The notes under the pieces were generated by a model that searched no databases, was not told the DNA's origin, and saw only the letters and a program-made list of their open reading frames with translations. This document shows positions 1 through 12,060 of a DNA stretch of 64,000 nucleotides, in pieces. Position numbers and translations under genes: made by a program. Source of the stretch: Acorus gramineus (lineage: Eukaryota; Streptophyta; Magnoliopsida; Acorales; Acoraceae); the NCBI GenBank assembly GCA_030737835.1, contig CM060847.1, positions 6,042,484-6,106,483 of the forward strand, written 5' to 3'. How positions within the stretch are numbered: the first letter of the stretch is position 1; each line of letters begins with the position of its first letter.

Positions 1-562
1 AGTTCTTCGGATAATACCTCAAGAAAAGCCAAATAACATATATAGATCTCCCATAAACTGAAAATCAGTTGGTATAATAAGCCTTTCTCAATAAAGCGTG
101 AAACTAATATATACTGAGAAAACTCTTATATGTAGAATTTGAAGATTCTTGTTGATAGATAACCGCATTTTGTTAGCCATCAATAACTCAACCGATATCA
201 TGGTCTTCAAAATAATATAATAGCATCATAGAGAATAGCCCAATCACAAATAATAAATGATCTCAAGAAAACTAGAATAATGATAATCACAATTATGAAT
301 TCCAAGAGAAGAATACCAATAGTCTTCTTGATCATCGGCAAAATATGGCTAAGTCACAAATCACTAATAATATAATGAGAATTCTGAATAAACGATCGTA
401 GTGACCGAGAGAAGAACTCCAATAGTCTCAACGGCCAAATAATTTAGAACTCAATTTATTCAATCTCATATTAGAATATTATAGGAATATCACTGGTCTT
501 CAAATAAATATTATCATGCTTTCCTTGAAATTATAATATATCTCAATAGTATACATACAGAC
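1..562. other. AT-rich non-genic stretch with a recurring motif
   Basis: No coding feature is visible. A short motif of the form GAATACCAATAGTCTTC recurs imperfectly near positions 190, 306, 411 and 483, so this may be the edge of a diverged tandem or dispersed repeat. It ends where reverse-transcriptase-like coding sequence begins near 563. Confidence 0.4.
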
Positions 563-3128
563 AGACGTGGCGGGCTTCCACATTGTCTGCTGCGGGTCGT
601 TTGACAGTGGCCAAGGCAATATTTCAGGCTAGCCCAATCCATGCTTTTATCTTCCATCTCAATCCCAAGGTGGGTTACTGATAGGCTGGATCAAATTGTG
701 CGTACTTTCCTTTGGCATGGTGGGCATCAGATCAACAGCGTGGACTCCATCATATTGATTGGGTCACCGTCTGTACCACACGGTCTAATGGTGGTCTCGG
801 GCTTCGACGCACAGCGGATATGCAACGCGCATTGGTGGTTCGTCGAGCTTAATTTCTTCTTCTGAATAACATTCATTCCTTATGGCATAAGGTTGTGTGC
901 TCTAAATATGGACGGGATGGTAATCCTTGGACGGTCCGCTCTCCGAGTGCATGTTCCACAGCTTGGCGACTCATGATATTAGGCATGAAGGAGGTCCGTA
1001 TGCACACCCGTTTTCAGGGAGCTCCTCACCAACTAATCAATATTTTTGAGCATCCATGGTGGTCATCCATCCCATTCATCCGATTACCCATCTATATTAA
1101 TATTTCTGTGATACTCTCTCGCATTTTATTAATGAGGATAGATGGAATACAACAAAATTAAATGAAGTATTTCCAGCCTATTGGGCCCAGATGATCCAAC
1201 ACTCCTCGATTCCACCAGTTCACTTTATGGATGGTAATTGGTGGTGGGCTAACACCTTAAATGGTGAGGCTCGGACTGCTGAAATCTATCACCAGATTCA
1301 CTTCGAAGCTCCTTCTTCACAACGTAGACAATGGCGGGAGCTAAGGTATTACCCAGTCTTTCCAAAGGTTCGTTTCTTCCTCGGGTTATTATCACTTAAT
1401 TGCCTTCCCACTCGTACTGTCTTGAGACACAGAGGTCTTTCAGTCCCACTGCATTGTCCTATGTGTGATGCCTTGGAAGAGTCCTCGGTTCTTCAATGTC
1501 CATGGGCTATCAACTGCTGGCGGCTACTCAGGTTTTGAGCTCTCCCACCAGCACTTCTATGGAGTGATGATGGCTGGTTACATTTATTAACTTATTCGGA
1601 TTGGGGCAGGGGGACCCAGCGCAAGAGGAAACAAGTTGCCTTTGCTTTTGGGTCATGGCGGATTTGGCGAAGTCGAAATAACAAAATTCATGGTAATCTG
1701 AAACAACCGCTGCACCTACTAGCTTCTCATGTCAGAGCCCTTACACATGAGGGCTTTACAGGGCCAAGCTTAGCTTTTGCCACCACAACAGCATCAGTAC
1801 TCTAATGATACTCTTTCCGCAATCCAATCATATAGCAGTCAGGCGGTCGTCTTACTTTCTGATGGGAGTGTTTCACCATCCACCAAAGCGGCAGGGTGGG
1901 CATATATCCTTATACAAGATTCTCCTTTTCTCGTGGTCGCAGCCGGATGTGATTGGTGGCATGCATTATCTGTTAGTGTTGGGTCCATTTTGAATGACCC
2001 ATTCTTTGGTTGATCAAAAATTGAGTATTTATTTTATTCCCTTCCCAACACTTTCAGTCCCACATCGGTTAAAACCACTTCATTGTATCACCTTATACCT
2101 AGAGTCAAACCATTCCATTGTTGAGACTTGTTGAACCAAACCCCTACGCGCGCGCACATGAAGCCCAACCCATCAACCCGTGGGTTTGGATTTCTGGTGG
2201 AAAAATTAGTTAACCGGGTGTGCGCGCACGCTCGCAAGTCCTGCCTGCACACGAGGTGGGCCGGGCCGGGCTGGGCTGCGGGCCACACTTGGGCGCGCCC
2301 GCATGCGCACGCAAGGGGGGTGCAAATCCCTCTCCTCGAGCGTGGGTTTCTTTTTGTCTCTCGCGACAACTCCTTTTTTGAATTTGAATTGTTTCTAAAA
2401 CCATCACCATAACCGTCCGCGCCGAGATCTCTCAACGGATGCGTATATTAGTTGCCCGTTAATGTGCGTAATTATTTCAATTAATGTGCGTAATTAAGTG
2501 GTCGGGTTACAATTTTAATACGCGCATTTAAGTGGTCGGTTTTTTTTTTTTTGTGAACGTTGTTAGACTGCCTATATAAAGGTGTCAAATTGGTCTCTCT
2601 CACATCAACGAAATAATAAGTCCAGAGTCCACTTACAACCACTGTTCTTCTGTTTTTGTTAACATTATCCCCATTGGAGGCAGAGTGTAGAGCCAATTTA
2701 GATGGCATTCGAGCTGCTGCCCGGTTGGGATATCAGGATGTTATTGTCTGTTCAGACTCTACTAATGCAGTTATTCTATTAACAGATCCAGACCCTTGTC
2801 CTCTGCATTTGAGAGATTTGGTAACACAATGGAAGCAATAGGTTCGCACCGCTGTTAATGTAACTTTCAAAATTACACCTTGGCAGCATCTTCAGGTGGT
2901 CGATGCACTCGCCAAACATGCTCGGGTGTCATAGGATATGCGTTGCTCGGCCGCCGCTGAAGACCCTTTCATTCGCTTATTTCTTTCCATATATATGGAA
3001 TCACTTCGGGAGTCGATGGTTTACTGGTTATAGCCACTGGTTTTAATTTTACATTTTGCTTGGATGCTAACACCTTTTGCTCTGTTCTTTTGAACCAGAG
3101 CTTTATAAAAAAATAAAATAAAAAAAGA
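563..3128 (+). mobile_element. Degenerate L1-type LINE remnant (RT end, zf-RVT, RNase H)
   Basis: Broken plus-strand reading frames match the 3' part of a plant non-LTR retrotransposon in the expected order. At 568-870 is the end of the reverse transcriptase, with AGRLTVAKAIF, then IPRWVTDRLDQIVRTFLWHGG, then a GGLGLRR-like stretch. At 1191-1538 is a zf-RVT-like domain with KVRFFLGLLSLNCLPTR and CPMC...LQCPWA. At 1840-2932 is an RNase H domain with DGS at 1861, LEAE near 2673, CSDST near 2747, and a closing VVDALAKHAR. Frames are disrupted by shifts and stops, so it is inactive. An A-rich tract at about 3105-3127 is the likely 3' tail. The 5' part (endonuclease, catalytic RT core) is absent. 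A solo LTR sits inside the RNase H domain. Confidence 0.85.
1971..2664 (+). mobile_element. Solo LTR inserted in the LINE RNase H domain
   Basis: The 694-bp segment starts TGTTAGTG and ends GTTAACA (TG...CA, with TGTTA/TAACA ends). It is flanked by a perfect 5-bp target-site duplication TTATC (1966-1970 and 2665-2669). Removing the segment and one TTATC restores an open RNase H frame reading WHALSPLEAE. A TATA box (TATATAAA, 2573-2580) lies about 85 bp from the 3' end, as expected for the U3 region of a plus-oriented LTR. No internal gag-pol is present, so this is a solo LTR left by LTR-LTR recombination. I cannot tell Copia from Gypsy. Confidence 0.88.
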
Positions 3129-4226
3129 TCATGATCAAATTGATATTCCCATAGCCACATTAAATATAAACCTTTCGGTTCCAAGAATATAAGCATGAAA
3201 TAAAAAAGATACTACCCATGGTGAATGCACACTATTGATAATGACATACAGACCAATGCATGTGTTGAATAATTTTAAGAGAAAATAAGAATGCCACATA
3301 CACATATATTAATAGATAATAAATATGATAACTCATATCTAAACATAACGTATCAGTTATGCTCATTCACTACTTGAATAAAAACTTTTTGCATAACACT
3401 TTAAAACCCCCAAAACAGGGAATAATTTTGATATGGTGCATTAATTAGACTTTTCAACAATAGTCCATAAAAATTATAACGCAATATGTAATTAAAATCA
3501 GATTGCTCACAGATATTGTTGCATGAATGATAATATAATGGTGAAATTTAATTTTTAACATGCAAATATTGTTTGGTGTCTATTTTAATCTATACATGCA
3601 TACATTCAAAATTGAAACGTCCATTAAGCATTTCATGCATATTGTAAAAAAATCCAGAAAAAAATAATTGATCACTCAACAATTTCATTTCTAAACAATT
3701 TTTCATTCATATCCACTTCAGGCATACATTATGAATTCATGCATGTATTAAAGATATAAAATGAAGCGCATGCATATATGGAATGACATTTCCAATAAAT
3801 AAAATGCATGAATTTTCATCACCAACAAATTTTATTATCTCCTTATATATTTATATATATATATCAACATCTCATTAAATCAGCATAGTCAATTGATATA
3901 CACATTTTTAATAACATGCATATGCTATGACAACCTTCACCAAAATTACACATCCATAATCAAATCCTATCCGCCAAGAAATATAAGGATCATATTAGGC
4001 TACTAGATTGACTATCCGGTTTCTAAAATATTATATAAACATGTTAATATGAAACTCTTCAATGAACATCCGGCTTAACATGCTTGTAATAACTAAAAAT
4101 TATTTTCTTCACGTATATACAAAAATTTGTGTAATTTATTCATTGATATTGATGTGCGTGATAAATAAATATTAAATTAAACACAAATTTTTATAATTAT
4201 CACATCAAGAATATTAACATCAAATA
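3129..4226. other. AT-rich intergenic stretch
   Basis: I see no gene or recognisable element. It is very AT-rich with scattered ATGCAT-type words and short TA runs. Confidence 0.5.
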
Positions 4227-4253
4227 AATATATATATATATAGAGAGAGAGAG
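4227..4253. repeat. Compound microsatellite (AT)n(AG)n
   Basis: About eight AT units run directly into about six AG units. Confidence 0.9.
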
Positions 4254-4306
4254 GAACGATTACCTGAGGCGGTGTGGTGGTGATCCTATCGTGCGCCGGA
4301 CTCTCT

Positions 4307-4340
4307 GACCGTCAGATCAATGGTTCTAGATCTGACGGTC
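4307..4340. repeat. Perfect 12-bp inverted repeat (hairpin)
   Basis: GACCGTCAGATC (4307-4318) and GATCTGACGGTC (4329-4340) are perfectly complementary around a 10-bp loop. There is no T-run and no adjacent gene, so it is not called a terminator. It is likely part of a dispersed repeat. Confidence 0.75.
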
Positions 4341-4555
4341 AGATCTCTTTTGACAAAAAAATCTTAAAACCTGTTAACCAAGTCACCAAAATTCAAAACC
4401 TGTTAACCAAATCATCCTATTTAAATCACTTTTTCACCCCCTTCATTCACTCTCATCTCACTTTTTTCACTCCCAAACAAACATAGATACAAAAAATAAA
4501 AAAGTCACCCCCTCCCCCGCGAGAGCTCATTTTTTGCTGAGGTGAAGAAGCCTCC

Positions 4556-4672
4556 CCCACCCGCACCGGTAAGCCCCCTTCCGCACCGGTCAGCCACCCT
4601 TCCCCACCGGTCAGCCACCCTCTTCCCGCAATGGTCAGCCCCACCTCCCCCTCCGGTCAGCCCCACCCGTCG
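4556..4672. repeat. GC-rich minisatellite, about five CACCGGTCAGCC-type units
   Basis: Units of about 20 bp built on CCGGTCAGCCACCC recur in an otherwise AT-rich region. Variation between units (CACCGGTAAGCC, GCAATGGTCAGCC, CTCCGGTCAGCC) shows the array is old. It opens spurious reading frames on both strands. Confidence 0.7.
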
Positions 4673-5539
4673 GAATTTTCAATCTAAAATGCTTGAAATA
4701 CATGATTTCTTCAGATCTATGGCTTGTTTTAAATATTTATCTTCAAATCTAGCTTTTTTTTCTCATTTATTTGCAAATCTATGGGTTCTTCAGATCTAGG
4801 GTTTGATTTTTTCGCACTTGTTTTAAAATCTCAATTTTTGGGACATATTTACTATTTCAGATTTATTTTTCAAATCTGAGTATCAAATATGAGTTTTTCA
4901 AACATACTAGTTTTTCAAATGATTTTTTTATCATTTGTCTGTTGTGTATCTAGAATTCAGTGAATAAGGCGCATTCACACACAGAGTTGTATGATTCCTA
5001 CCATTGAGAGATGTGGATGAAGAATTCCAACACTGGTTTGTAAAAAAATGGAGTGCTAACTCCTCACGGGTTGGTGGTAAAAAAATGTTAGAATGGTGGT
5101 TTGTTGATTATCACACCTTGTCCCCTATCAAAGGATGCAAGTGGCCTTTATATAGGCATCAAAATGGTTTCATGAAGGAATAATGCATGTAACTGTTCCC
5201 AAAATAATTGATCATATCCGTTTTGATATGAAACGTTTGCACACTAATGAAACCGTTTTGAAATAAAATGTTGTATGAGGGTTCTCGCAACTGTTTCAAT
5301 AAGTCACAGTATTATGCATGCATGTTTAGTCACCTTATTTTAGGTCTAAAATCCAACAACCACCACCCATGCATGTCACTTGATATCAAACGAAATAACC
5401 ATATAATCATATAACCATATTGTTACACCAGTGACAGTAATAAAACTGTGTGCTCCGACGATCCCTCTTCAGCGTGTGCTCCGACGACGTTTCTTCGTAA
5501 CCCTAACATACGAGCCTAGCAAAGCCAACTTTAATTAGT
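4673..5539. other. Non-genic stretch with short direct repeats
   Basis: No gene is seen. Repeated TTCAGATCT/TTTCAAATCT words lie at 4700-4930, and a direct repeat GTGTGCTCCGACGA occurs twice at about 5447-5490. A TATA-like TTTATATAGG near 5136 may be a promoter or LTR relic, but no linked element ends were found. Confidence 0.35.
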
Positions 5540-6118
5540 TCACGGAGAAGTTTCCAGGGAGTACCAAATTTTTAAAAAATAAACAAACAGACCTGAAAGA
5601 TCTCTTTGTGCAAAACGTACAACTTTAGATGGATAATCCACAGACCAGGTCCGGTCGCCTTTTTCTCTCCTTCCAAGACTGGCTAAGTAGTCCGCGACTG
5701 AATTCACTTCACGGGGCGCAAGGCAAACTTCCCAGGAGTCGAAATACTTCGCATCTTGAAGTAGTCGACGACTCTCTTCTATCATGGGTGATGACTCACT
5801 GCCAGAACAACGAATGGAATTAACCACAGTATCATAGTCTGTCTCAAAAATAACATTGCGCATGTTTAATGTCATCATAAGCACGGAGGAGAGCCAGGCA
5901 TTCAGCGTGGACATTGTCTTTCAACCAATCTCCCTTAGTTAAGTAAAATTGGGCGCAGCCGATTAAACTTCCCATGTAGTCTCTCACTACAACTCAAACT
6001 CCTCCCTCCCCGACATACTTTCCCGCGCGTATGCAGTAGGACTCTTTGAATGATGCGTCCAAATTGCACTTCACCTGGTGAGCAGGTGGTGGAGTCCACT
6101 GCACCACCGTATGCTTAT
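5540..6118 (-). pseudogene. RNase H-like domain relic (retroelement type)
   Basis: The minus strand encodes a plant RVT_3/RNase H fold in pieces. From the high-coordinate end it has a WTPP...QVKCNLDASF start (first catalytic Asp), VVVRDYMGSLIG, an HAECLAL segment (Glu), then FETDYDTVVNSI (Asp), and finally APREVNSVADYLASLG (last Asp). An in-frame stop falls after YVGEGGV near 6000. A frameshift near 5870 separates the HAECLAL half from the FETDYDT half. The open part alone is 124 codons (5540-5914). It is probably the tail of a decayed non-LTR element or a 'putative ribonuclease H protein' derived from one. No RT domain is seen beside it. Confidence 0.8.
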
Positions 6119-6248
6119 GCGTACGATTGAAAAAAAAATTGAAATATTAAACGTAAAAAATATCAATCACACTGGTTAAACTCTTGGATTTGAAATATAT
6201 GTTTAAAATGCTAATAATATTAAAAAAAAACATAGCCTAAACGTAAAA

Positions 6249-7197
6249 GGAATTTTTATTTTTAAGTATTTGTAAACTATATAATTTAGCTATCAATTCC
6301 TCTCTTTTTTGTATTATTTTTTAAGTCCCTATGTTTACATGATATTTTGCTTATTAATCCTTGGACCATAATACCGTTTGTTTGGGGCTAACAGAAATTA
6401 GAATTATCTAAACTACCCTCGTCCCCATCAAAAGAAAACCCTAAAATGAAATCCTACACACAAACCTCACACCACACCAAATAATCACTCGTCCCCACTA
6501 GGCCACTATAACAGAATCCTCACCACAACAAATGCGCAGTTCAACAATTCTTTGATCATATAAGACCTCAAATCGTAGAACGAAAATGAAGTTACAGATG
6601 GTGTTGGGTATGTAGAGGTAAACGGACAGAGGTTTCTGGGCCAGAGAGGGAGCACTATGCATGCGTTGTGGGCATGTTGGGCAGGGCATCACAGGGAGGC
6701 CGATGAGGCCCGGGAGGTCGGCGCTGAATAGCCTGTTGGGTGCGTGTAGGATACATGGGGAGGCCGGGGAGGTGGAGAGGGAGAATGTGGTGGGGATAGG
6801 TGGTGGAGTAGTTCGGCTTCAGTTGGGTCAATGTCGGCGGTGGATAAGTCGCATTCACATACGGGGGGAGAGGTTTATGCACAGACTATATGTTACCATG
6901 CATTGAGGATGGCTTCAATGCAAGGCTTTTAATAGAGGAATCATTGTTACCATTTTATCATATGAGGAGTGGGCAGGTAGTTTGGGTATTCAAACAAAGA
7001 TCATTTATGGTATTTAATTTTTTTTTAAAATGCAATCCTGACGTTGGAGGGAATATTATGTGGACTTTCTAATGGACGGTCTGCAGAGGGATAAATTCAT
7101 AAATTACCATACAAATGTAAGAACTTAAAAATTAATACAAAGAAGAGAGTAACGATCACTAAATTGTATAGTCTATAGGGTTTAAAAATAAAAATTT
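6249..7197. mobile_element. MITE-family Mutator-like element with internal filler (Pack-MULE-like)
   Basis: The ends match the terminal inverted repeats of a foldback MITE family seen elsewhere here (18261-18536 and the 57.9-59.5 kb cluster). The 5' end reads GGAATTTTTATTTTTAAGTA and the 3' end reads GTTTAAAAATAAAAATTT. Sub-terminal words shared with the family include TCACTAAAT and TAAGTCCCT. Family members are about 280 bp, but this one is about 950 bp because its centre holds foreign GC-richer sequence with a PPR gene fragment. A clear target-site duplication was not found here. Another family copy shows a likely 9-10 bp one, which suits a Mutator-like origin. Confidence 0.6.
6638..6890 (+). 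pseudogene. Captured fragment of a DYW-type PPR protein gene
   Basis: Three pieces of a plant organellar RNA-editing PPR protein lie in the right order but in three different frames. GPEREHYACVVGMLGRA (6638-6688) matches the end of the PPR array. ALNSLLGACRIHGE (6721-6762) matches the start of the E region. DKSHSHTGGEVYAQT (6843-6887) matches the E+/DYW entry, usually DKSHPxxxEIYAKL. At least two frameshifts and missing sequence between pieces rule out function. The fragment sits inside a Mutator-like MITE (6249-7197), so transposon capture is the simplest origin. Confidence 0.8.
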
Positions 7198-7670
7198 CAA
7201 CTTAAAAATGTCACCATAGCATTAAGCCTGTCAGTTGGACGGATACAGGTCAGATATGTTAATATCCATATTCTAACTTTCATATCCGGACTGATATTAA
7301 TTTTTGAATTCGGATCCTTTCAAATCTTTATCCAAAATTTTAATATTTTTTTTTCATTTGCCTTCACATGTTCTTTCAATATGAAATTTTTTTTCTTTCA
7401 ACTCCACCTTTATTGAATTATATTAGATATTTTCTCACCCCTAAATTTTCACTATCTATGGAAACCAATGAAAAAAAAAAAATTATAATTTTATGATATA
7501 TGGAACTTGCAACAAATTATCCAAAAATACTATCACCTAAATTATGACAACCGATACGATAAATATGTTGTAAAAGAAAATTAACACATTCATAATATTA
7601 GATAGGTCTCCAATAATATTCCCCTCAATACCGATAATTGGGATCTTAAAGGAGTATGAATATAAACAGA
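7198..7670. other. AT-rich stretch with a decayed hAT-like end
   Basis: No gene is seen. At about 7223 the sequence AAGCCTGTCAGTTGGACGGA resembles the ends of the hAT-type elements elsewhere in the window, but no matching second end or target duplication was found. Confidence 0.3.
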
Positions 7671-8397
7671 AAACATGAGTGGGCAGTGAAAATCTTCTTT
7701 TTTTTTTCCGGAGGAATGAGGTTCATATATACTTTATTTTATTGAAGTCACAGCAATCCAAACCCAGCAAAAATTCTCATATTCCTAAAGCAATTAATTT
7801 TATAGCATCTAAGAATCCTAATGATAAAAAAGAACTTAAGAGTTAAGACTTAAGACTGAATTCAAAAACAATTTATGTTCTTTCCGAGGGTTACAACCTA
7901 GCTCCAATACGATATGTTGTTTTCCAGGAATGCAAAGTGCGGTTGAATGGGGAAATGCAAGCTTTACATAAAATCACTAATGGTTTCATAAAATTAAAAA
8001 AAAGGAATTTAGTGAAGTATTATTTGTTTATGGGATGTACAAAACATGAGGTGGGCAGTGAAAATCTTCTTCTTCTTTTTTCGGAGGAATGGGGTTCATA
8101 CTGTATTTTATTGAAGTCACAGCTATCAAAACCCAGCAAAAATTCTCATATTCTTAAAGCAATTAATTTTATAGCATCTAAGAATCATAATGATAAAAAA
8201 GAACTTAAGAGTTGACTGAATTCAAAAACAATTTATATTCCTTCTGAGGGTTACAACCTCCAATACGATATGTTGTTTTCCAGGAATGCAAAGTACGATT
8301 GAATGAGGAATGCAAGCTTTACATAAAACCACTAATGATTTCATAAAATTAAAACAAGGGAATTTAGTGAAGTATTATTTGTTTATGGGATGTACAA
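7671..8397. repeat. Direct tandem duplication, two units of about 370 and 357 bp
   Basis: Unit 1 (7671-8041) and unit 2 (8042-8397) align along their whole length from AAACATGAG(G)TGGGCAGTG to TTATGGGATGTACA. Differences are small indels and point changes. No conserved coding frame spans the units; a 92-codon frame crosses the junction (7937-8215) but is not kept in both. Confidence 0.9.
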
Positions 8398-9161
8398 TCC
8401 ATATATGACAAATGATGCCAAAATTCTCCCCCTCATTGCCCACCAAAATGTACCCTGACCACCATTTACATACTATTATTTAGGATCATTGAAGTTCATC
8501 TAAGGAAATGCATTTTTTTTCTTGGTTGAATATTACAGGATCGTCTGCAATATTATAGGGAATTCAAAAAATCATAAAATAATATAAACAGAACAAAAGA
8601 AACCTCCCAATCAATCATAAAACATAAGACCCAAAATTTGCTTACCACATGACGATCCAGGAAGAAGAGTGGCCCCCGGTGGTGGTGGTGGTGGTGGGGT
8701 AGACTCAGGGATTGTTGAGTCGTTGAGAGAGAGGTAATGAAAATCTATATATACATTACGCCTAGTAATGTATTTGGTTAACGGTCAAATAATGTGAAGG
8801 CAACGAAAGTTTCCATATATATAAAGTTTCCATATATATTAGTAACGGTAAAATAAACATTTGAATCTGACTTAGGGCCGAAATTATATGAATTAGATTT
8901 TGATCCGGGGGTGGTTACACCCACACCACGTTATGCAATACCCACCCCATTACCTTACTCACCCTTTCATTTTTTGTCAATCACTAAACCCACCCCTTGC
9001 AATAATCATAAAACCTCACAGTGAAACCCAGCCCATCCATTATTCTCTCTCTCTGGTTTTCTTCTTCTCCCTGCGATTGTTCTTCAACGACGGCGATCGC
9101 CGGATCGAGCTCGGTCAAAGACGCGACGGTGACCTCCTCGGCTATGCCATAGGACAGAGGG
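8398..9161. other. Intergenic stretch with (GGT)n and CT-rich tract
   Basis: A (GGT)n run lies at about 8679-8698. A pyrimidine-rich tract near 9042-9075, just before the short frame at 9162, looks like a plant 5' UTR. No gene is recognised. Confidence 0.35.
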
Positions 9162-9296
9162 ATGGAGCGTAGATGGGTGGAGCGGAGGTCGGGGTTCAAG
9201 GAGAGGGCTTTATCGGTGTCCGAGGGTCTCGAGATGGAGGAGATTCTGGCAAAAGCGGAGGCCGGCGTCGAAGGACGAGGAGGAGGGAATGGATAG
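9162..9296 (+). CDS. Short frame, possible truncated gene 5' end
   Basis: An ATG after a CT-rich leader opens a 44-codon frame rich in Glu, Arg and Gly (begins MERRWVERRSGF, includes LEMEEILAKAEAG). It meets a stop soon after. Local GC content is above that of its neighbourhood. I recognise no family. It may be the first exon of a decayed gene, or chance. A splice donor and downstream exon were not convincingly found; a weak candidate exon follows an acceptor near 10155. Confidence 0.2.
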   Translation: MERRWVERRSGFKERALSVSEGLEMEEILAKAEAGVEGRGGGNG

Positions 9297-11560
9297 GGTT
9301 TTGAAGGGGGTGAGGGTTTGGAGGGTTAGGAAGTTAGGGTTTTTAGGGTTTTTGTTGGGGCTTCTGTTGGGGACCTGGGGTTTGGTGGTGGTTTGGGGAG
9401 GTCGGAAGGGATGGATGTTTGGATTCAGATTTTCATCTCCGGGAGGAGTCTATTATGGAATTTTGAAATGCAGTGAACTGGGACGGTAAAGACGGAGAGG
9501 GATGTCGTTCATGAGAGTCAGATTTGATCTAAACTGATCCTGATCATAAAAGGATTATATGTTTCCGAGTGCCTGTATGTGCACCCTTCAAATATGTATG
9601 CATGTCCTCTTATTTACACATCCAGTCTATTTTATAGTTTTTATTTAGATGAGGAGGAGGAGGACGGCCTAGGTGGAGGAGAGGTGGTGAGGGAGTCGTA
9701 GACCAAATGTGTGGGATTATAATTTTTTGGTGTGGGTGTATATGTCTCCATTCATATTTAGATCAAATGTGTTTTCAAATGTCCCAATTTTATTTATTTT
9801 AAAGATAGAGATTCTTATTTCAAAAAACTCCCGAATGTCTCAAGTAGTTTTAGCTGTTGGAGAAAGCAAAATTAAAACTTTTTAGTTATAAAGAGTGAAA
9901 AAATGAGTTTTTTAGGAACCTAACAAAAGTTTATATTTTTGGGGAATTTATTTCTAAAAGCAGCTTTTAAGTGATAACTGATAAGTTACTTACTAAACTC
10001 GTTTCACGCTATCTATTTAGACAAAAACTACTTTTCTTGATGATGGTTTAGTTTGGCAACTGTTTTCATTGGGTTTCTTCATTTGGTATTGGCATTTTTT
10101 AAAATTTGTCACATCCTGTTGAGGGTTTAGGAACTGTGTGTGTATATTGTGCAGGGTCAATCCCGGGTGTTTCCACTGAGCATATATGAAGTTGAAGATC
10201 AAGCTAGGAGTTCCTCAGTCTACCCAACGGCATCTGGATATTGACCGTGTGAACTCTGTCTTCCCATAGTAAGTAGTATATCCCTGTATCATCTACTTGA
10301 CTGTCCTGTTCTACTGCGAAGATGTTGTGACATATCTGTAGCATGGACATAGACATTGTGCAATATGTATTAGTGGCCGTTTCACATATAAAAGAAACCA
10401 TGTCTACGAGATTTAGTTATGGGCACAGCACATATGCTCAGTGATAAACTTAGAAAATTGGTTAACAATATTAATTTCTATGAGCATATTATGTAAATAC
10501 ATGTAGGTATTTTAGATGGAGAATAACTCAAAATCAATATTATACTTATTTGGTTGGGGTTTGTGGCATACCTTAGATTCTAAAAACTTGAATGCACCTC
10601 CTTTCACGAATATTAATTCAGAGTAGGAACTGGGCTAGGATAGTTAATTGTCGATTTGGAAAAGGTATGTAATTATTATAATGACATCATGCATTGCAAT
10701 GTTAAACCATTTAGTTTGTTTTATCGGGTCTTGATGTACGCATGAAACTTCTCTTTAAGATAAGGAATAAAGAAACAAAATGATGAATTCTGACATTAGG
10801 CTTGAAATGCAACCACAAAAACATCAAGTCTCCACCACTTGTGCAAGCACCTATCACTTCCTTTGAGATATGCTTATTGTGAACCCCATGCAGGATATTT
10901 AGTGCGTTATCTAATCAAATCGGCTGTGGAATGCATCTCAGAAAAATTGGGGAAGTACCCGTCATAGGATTCAAAAGATCTTAATGAACAGTGATCAGCC
11001 TATCTAAGAATCCTGTCAAATCCGTTGACCAAAGACAGTGAACAGGTTGCTAGTTGTCTACCATGATTTAAGCTAGCACATGGTGAACAGTGTCTGAATG
11101 TGGTGTTGGCAGAGTCAATTAATCCTGATATAGGAAAATGAATCAAAATAAAACAATTGATCTAATTGTCAAACAAACATGTTGAAGACAAACATAATAT
11201 GTGCTTACCAAAAGAAATATCTGCATTAATTAGTAAATGAAATTTTAGTCATTCAATGTAGTTCTGGGAAATAATAATTCTATTGTGTTTCCATATCAAT
11301 GTGTCCAATAATGCTAGTTGCAAAGGTCATTTGCAATGACAGTATTGCAAAAGTATCGTTGATGATTTTTCTAATTAGTGCAAATACTTTAACCTAGTTA
11401 CTACGTGCGTGAGTATCCAGCTTAATTTTAAGTCTGCTTCCATCCCCGAAATCCTCGTACTATGTGCGTAAGTATCCAGGTTAATTTTAAGTTCTCATGT
11501 GATTACATTTAAATTGTGGTTTGTTAATACTCTTGTAAGATTTAAATTGATTGATTGATG
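9297..11560. other. Non-genic stretch
   Basis: No supportable gene. A 33-bp direct repeat (CTACGTGCGTGAGTATCCAG and CTATGTGCGTAAGTATCCAG, starts about 11401 and 11459) is the only clear structure. Confidence 0.4.
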
Positions 11561-12060
11561 TCTTTGGAAAATGATTTTTTTATTTTTATAATATTTAGAT
11601 TCAACAATTAAGTATTTTTAATTATTACTTTTTCTTTTGGGAAAAATCCATATAACCCCCTGTAATCTTCTGGATATCTATATAACCCTCTGTAATCTCA
11701 ATATATCCATATAACCAAGCATACCATAAATGCAAATAACCCCTTACGGTTAAAGATTCTTTAATAAAGTTAGAATATTCTTAGCATATTTCATTATTTA
11801 AGCTATAGTTAACAAATATATATTTTTTTAACCCTTTGAAGATTACATAGGGTTATTAAAAGTTATACTTAATATTCTACATACTTGTTTGAAGTACATG
11901 GGAATATATATCTATTATTTTATTTAATAATCATTATTGTTTATGTCTTTGAAAAATGATTTTTTATTTTTTTAATAATATTTAGATTCAAAGATTAAGT
12001 TTTTTTTAATAATTACTTTTTCTTTTGGGAAAAATCCATATAACCCCCTGTAATCTCAAT
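11561..12060. repeat. Partial tandem duplication across a MITE boundary
   Basis: The flank plus 5' end of the Mutator-like MITE (11561 onward: GTCTTTGGAAAATGAT...GGGAAAAATCCATATAACC) is repeated from 11944 with the same flank sequence. So the duplication joined host flank and element end, after insertion. Confidence 0.75.

Noticed and set aside
4307-4340. Rho-independent-type terminator
   Set aside because: A perfect hairpin without a T-run, in plant nuclear DNA with no adjacent gene.
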